Assembly: GCF_018736045.1 (NCBI RefSeq)
Contig: NZ_CP076132.1
Location: 362,001-426,000 of the forward strand
DNA: 64,000 bases
Direction of reading: 5' to 3'
Source of the DNA: Flammeovirga yaeyamensis
GTDB lineage: Bacteria > Bacteroidota > Bacteroidia > Cytophagales > Flammeovirgaceae
In this document: positions 61,411 to 64,000 of the stretch, piece after piece
How the letters are laid out: each line of letters starts with the position of its first letter
How positions within the stretch are numbered: position 1 is the stretch's first letter
The notes under the pieces: generated by a model
What the model saw: the letters and a program-made list of their open reading frames with translations, nothing else
Databases searched by the model: none
What the model was told of the DNA's origin: nothing
Position numbers and translations under genes: made by a program

Positions 61411-61809
61411 ATGAGCATCAATAATGTTTGTTATACTCCAAGAAATAAAAGGAGATTTGTAAATAATATGAATCAAGATTTACAAAAAAATATTCCAGTA
61501 AACATAATAGAAAATGATAAGGAATATATAGTGGAGTTCATTGTACCAAAGTATCAAAAAGAAAACTTTTCAATTGATATAGAGGATAAAGTACTATCGG
61601 TGAAATACACTTCAGCTAAAGATGAAGATACTAAAGAGGAAGTGAAATATATTTCAAATACATATCAAGTAGTTGATTTTGAAAAGAAATATAAATTACC
61701 AAAAGATGTAAATTATGAAGGATTTAGTGCTTCATTTAATGAAGGTATTTTATTAATTAATCTACCAAAATCAGAAGAAAAACAACCTATTAATATCGAA
61801 ATAAAATAA
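61411..61809 (+). CDS. Small heat-shock protein, Hsp20 family (copy 1)
   Basis: The 132-residue protein has the alpha-crystallin domain: IPVNIIENDKEYIVEFIVPKYQKENFSIDIEDKVLSVKY and later FSASFNEGILLINLPK, the conserved G-I/V-L end strand. The C-terminal tail INIEIK has the I-x-I motif used for oligomer assembly. It acts as an ATP-independent holdase for unfolding proteins. The N-terminal ~22 residues (MSINNVCYTPRNKRR...) are basic; an ATG at 61468 would remove them. It is followed by a second Hsp20 gene after 8 bases. Confidence 0.92.
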   Translation: MSINNVCYTPRNKRRFVNNMNQDLQKNIPVNIIENDKEYIVEFIVPKYQKENFSIDIEDKVLSVKYTSAKDEDTKEEVKYISNTYQVVDFEKKYKLPKDVNYEGFSASFNEGILLINLPKSEEKQPINIEIK

Positions 61810-61817
61810 TAAAAGTC

Positions 61818-62222
61818 ATGAGATATACAGTAAATAACCACCCAACATCATTATTTTCATCATTGTTTAACGATGTAGCCAATGTTCTTGATAATGTTAG
61901 TGTTCCTAACAATCAGGTACCCGTAAATATTTTAAAAACGGAAGAAGGATATACGCTAGAAATCTTTGTTCCGGGTATTAAGAAAGAGGAAGTAGCTTTG
62001 TCTGTAGACGATAATAAATTGAAAGTTGCTTACAAATACCAAGAGGATAAGGAAGTAAAATACCTTAAAAGAGAGTTTGTAAGAAAAGACTTCGAAAGAG
62101 TTTTTGATCTTCCAAATACTGTAGATGTAGAAGCGATTCAAGCGAATTTTGATCAAGGTGTTTTAACGATTTCACTTCCAAAAAGTGAAAAAGCAGCCAA
62201 GAAAACGATCGAAATTGTTTAG
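61818..62222 (+). CDS. Small heat-shock protein, Hsp20 family (copy 2)
   Basis: The 134-residue protein has the alpha-crystallin domain (VPVNILKTEEGYTLEIFVPGIKKEEVALSVDDNKLKVAY, then IQANFDQGVLTISLPKSE) and the C-terminal motif TIEIV. It is a more canonical Hsp20 than its neighbour, with the usual L-P-G-x-x-K/R-E region (FVPGIKKEE). The two genes are 8 bases apart and probably arose by duplication; the two proteins may form mixed oligomers. Confidence 0.94.
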   Translation: MRYTVNNHPTSLFSSLFNDVANVLDNVSVPNNQVPVNILKTEEGYTLEIFVPGIKKEEVALSVDDNKLKVAYKYQEDKEVKYLKREFVRKDFERVFDLPNTVDVEAIQANFDQGVLTISLPKSEKAAKKTIEIV

Positions 62223-62246
62223 TTCTAGAAAATTTCAATAAAATTT

Positions 62247-62280
62247 TAGCCAACTTGATTATTCAAGTTGGCTTTTTTTA
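62247..62280 (+). terminator. Rho-independent terminator of the hsp20 operon
   Basis: AGCCAACTTG pairs perfectly with CAAGTTGGCT, with a six-base loop and seven Ts, 25 bases after the stop. Confidence 0.95.
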
Positions 62281-62435
62281 TTAATCCATCCCGAATTCTG
62301 TAAATTGCAATTTGTAAATCTAAATACTAAGAATATTACGATTAATTGGTAATGCTTATATTTGGTTTGTACTTTTTGATAAAAGACGACATGTCTAAAT
62401 ATCAATAATTTGTACTTTTTTCAACGGTTAAAAAA

Positions 62436-62451
62436 ATGACATTTTTGTCAT
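62436..62451. promoter_or_regulatory. Perfect palindrome ATGACATTTTTGTCAT before the last gene
   Basis: ATGACA and TGTCAT form a perfect dyad around TTTT, ending 5 bases before the ATG at 62457. It shares the TGACA half-site with the boxes upstream of the hsp20 pair (61279, 61321). It overlaps the expected translation-initiation or promoter region, so it could be a repressor site or an RNA hairpin that hides the start. Confidence 0.5.
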
Positions 62452-62456
62452 CAACT

Positions 62457-64000
62457 ATGAAGCGACTTTATACAGTTCTTTTTTGTCTAATTTTTTCATT
62501 TCAAGCATGGTCTCAAGATGGACCTGGAAAAACTGAAGCCGAACATTACGCTTATGCAAAGAAGTTAATAGATCAAAGGAATTATCAGCCAGGAAAAACA
62601 ATCTTGGAGAAGATGATGACTATGAAAAATGCTTCATTACAGCCCTATGCTTTGATGTTAATGGCTCATGCTAATTATGAAGAAAAAAATTATACAGAAA
62701 CAGTCAAAAACTTAGAGAAAATAGAAACTTCTTACCCAAATTGGGAGAACAAAGAAGAAGTAAACTATTTGAAAGGTTGTGCTTTGGTGAAATCTGGAAA
62801 TTTAGATCAAGCATTGGTTTCTTTTAATAATGTAAAATCAGAAAAGTATCAGGATTACATTAAGACGTTCACTACACAAAAAGCGAGCGATTTAACTATT
62901 GACGAACTAAAGCCATTATCAGAAAAATATAACGATAACGAAATTCTAAAATTAGCCTTGCTTGAAAAACTTCAAGATCAACCAGAAGATCAAGTGGACA
63001 AAGCATTATTAGAACAATTGGCAACTGATTTAGGTATTTCTATCGAAAAGCATGTCATTAGAAAAACGCAACATAAAGATGTTTACAATATCGCTGTAGT
63101 TCTTCCTTTCTTTACTGAAACAACAGACGGTACTGCTTTAAGAGTTAAAAATGAATTTGTCTATAATATCTATCAAGGTATTTTGATAGCAAAGGACTAT
63201 TTAGATAAAAGAGATATTCGCCTAAATATTCAAACATTTGATACCAAAAGAGATTCTGCACATGTAAGAGAAGTATTGAATCAAGAAGATTTTAAAAATA
63301 TTGATTTGATTGTTGGGCCATTGTACGCCGATATGATTCCTGTTGTACAAAAGTTTTCTAGTGAGTCTGGAATTCCAATGGTCAATCCAATATCAAAAAA
63401 TGATATGATTATTGAGGGGTACCCGAATTCTTTCCTTACATCTACAACATCAAAAACGATTGGTAAGTATTTAGGTACGAAACTTAGAAAAGACGAGTTA
63501 GCTAATTTAGAATTACTTCCAGAGGAAGATTCGATAAGAATAAAGGCAGACACGGTAGAAGCTTACGTTATTTTTGGTCATTCTACGAAAGAAAAGGAAA
63601 TGGCCAAATCATTTAAAGAAGCGTATGAGAAAGAAGGTGGTAAGATTGCTGTTTTCCAAGAATACGATCCAGTAGATGGTTTTAATGTAGCTCAAGAACT
63701 TTTCGACCCTTTGGCTTTTGTCGATTTGGATTCTATTCAATATGTAAGAGATTCAACAGCTCATGTATTCATTTCAGTAACCAATGAAGTCGCAGCATTA
63801 AGTACAGTAAGTGCGTTGCTTTCTTTAGGTACTGTAGCCGATGTTTATGTACCAGAAGAGTGGCTGAAATTTAAACAATTAAGTTATGCTCAAATGGAAT
63901 CTGCCGGAATTAATATTTTGTTCCCAAGTTGGTATAACGACGATACTTATAATGCTAAATTGTTTGTGAAAAAATATCATGAGCAATTTAATAATCAGCC
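62457..64000 (+). CDS. TPR protein with periplasmic-binding-type (PBP1-like) domain, partial (runs off right edge)
   Basis: At least 514 codons run from the ATG at 62457 to the edge with no stop. The signal peptide ends SFQAWSQ. TPR-like helices follow (ILEKMMTMKNASLQPYALML, YLKGCALVKSGNLDQALVSF). Then comes YNIAVVLPFFTE, starting a type I periplasmic-binding fold with GILIAKDYLDKRDIRLNIQTFDTKRDS and LIVGPLYADMIPVVQKFSSESGIPMVNPIS. This layout resembles the LpoA/'penicillin-binding protein activator' and branched-chain-amino-acid-binding-like proteins. The TPR plus PBP1 order is like LpoA, which activates a peptidoglycan synthase, but a plain solute-binding role is possible. Confidence 0.8.
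   Translation, partial: MKRLYTVLFCLIFSFQAWSQDGPGKTEAEHYAYAKKLIDQRNYQPGKTILEKMMTMKNASLQPYALMLMAHANYEEKNYTETVKNLEKIETSYPNWENKEEVNYLKGCALVKSGNLDQALVSFNNVKSEKYQDYIKTFTTQKASDLTIDELKPLSEKYNDNEILKLALLEKLQDQPEDQVDKALLEQLATDLGISIEKHVIRKTQHKDVYNIAVVLPFFTETTDGTALRVKNEFVYNIYQGILIAKDYLDKRDIRLNIQTFDTKRDSAHVREVLNQEDFKNIDLIVGPLYADMIPVVQKFSSESGIPMVNPISKNDMIIEGYPNSFLTSTTSKTIGKYLGTKLRKDELANLELLPEEDSIRIKADTVEAYVIFGHSTKEKEMAKSFKEAYEKEGGKIAVFQEYDPVDGFNVAQELFDPLAFVDLDSIQYVRDSTAHVFISVTNEVAALSTVSALLSLGTVADVYVPEEWLKFKQLSYAQMESAGINILFPSWYNDDTYNAKLFVKKYHEQFNNQ

Noticed and set aside
1-64000. tRNA or rRNA genes, prophage or integrative element
   Set aside because: No cloverleaf-like sequence, rRNA motif, integrase, transposase or phage structural gene was recognised anywhere in the window.

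Overview
The window is low-GC DNA from a member of the Bacteroidota, most likely the order Cytophagales (Flammeovirga-like; the genus is an inference). The evidence is the rpsL-rpsG-fusA-rpsJ order, the complete MoxR/Bat operon, TPR-type and beta-propeller-type sensor kinases, FecR and sulfatase families, lipoproteins with short lipoboxes, A-rich leaders in place of Shine-Dalgarno sites, and promoters with the TAnnTTTG -7 box typical of the phylum. I saw no tRNA, rRNA, CRISPR array, insertion sequence or prophage.

Layout. 1-7.6 kb: the 5' part of comEC, a lipoprotein, a ferredoxin-type reductase, a fused trehalose-6-phosphate synthase/phosphatase with a small membrane protein, and an orphan FecR-like protein. 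7.7-14 kb: rpsL-rpsG-fusA-rpsJ, then a second full-length fusA about 94% identical in protein, separated by a tandem 151-bp non-coding repeat. 14-18.5 kb: a beta-barrel protein and three lipoproteins, one of only 44 residues, with shared palindromes near the promoters. 18.5-25.1 kb: moxR-DUF58-DUF4381-batA-batBC-batD. 25.5-29.2 kb: an epimerase-like protein, an array of four tiny paralogous ORFs (23-44 residues), a voltage-gated K+ channel and a MazG-like protein. 29.4-34 kb: sulfatase, M48 protease, a 35-residue secreted peptide, an unknown helical protein and an HdeD-like membrane protein. 34-44.7 kb: three large sensor kinases, a NarL/LuxR response regulator, a degenerate receiver and an outer-membrane protein. 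44.7-49.4 kb: aroE, a PAS kinase interrupted by an in-frame stop, a CheY-like protein, prfA and a secreted repeat protein. 49.4-64 kb: an 1800-residue exported protein, prmA, folA, a beta-barrel protein, a carbonic anhydrase, GNAT, an L,D-transpeptidase, MarR, two Hsp20 proteins and the start of a TPR/periplasmic-binding-type protein.

How the genes may work together. The strongest regulatory signal is a dyad, TAGGT-N5-ACCTA, found upstream of four transcription units: the moxR/bat operon, the sulfatase, the 32803/HdeD pair and the outer-membrane protein at 43956. In all four its centre is exactly 60 bp upstream of the TTTG of the -7 box, and a second GGT half-site lies at a fixed offset. The kinase/NarL-regulator cluster sits among these targets, so a local envelope-stress-like regulon run by that two-component system is a reasonable hypothesis. 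The second unusual element is the array of tiny ORFs sharing the core TATG(F/Y)P, with its own promoter and terminator.
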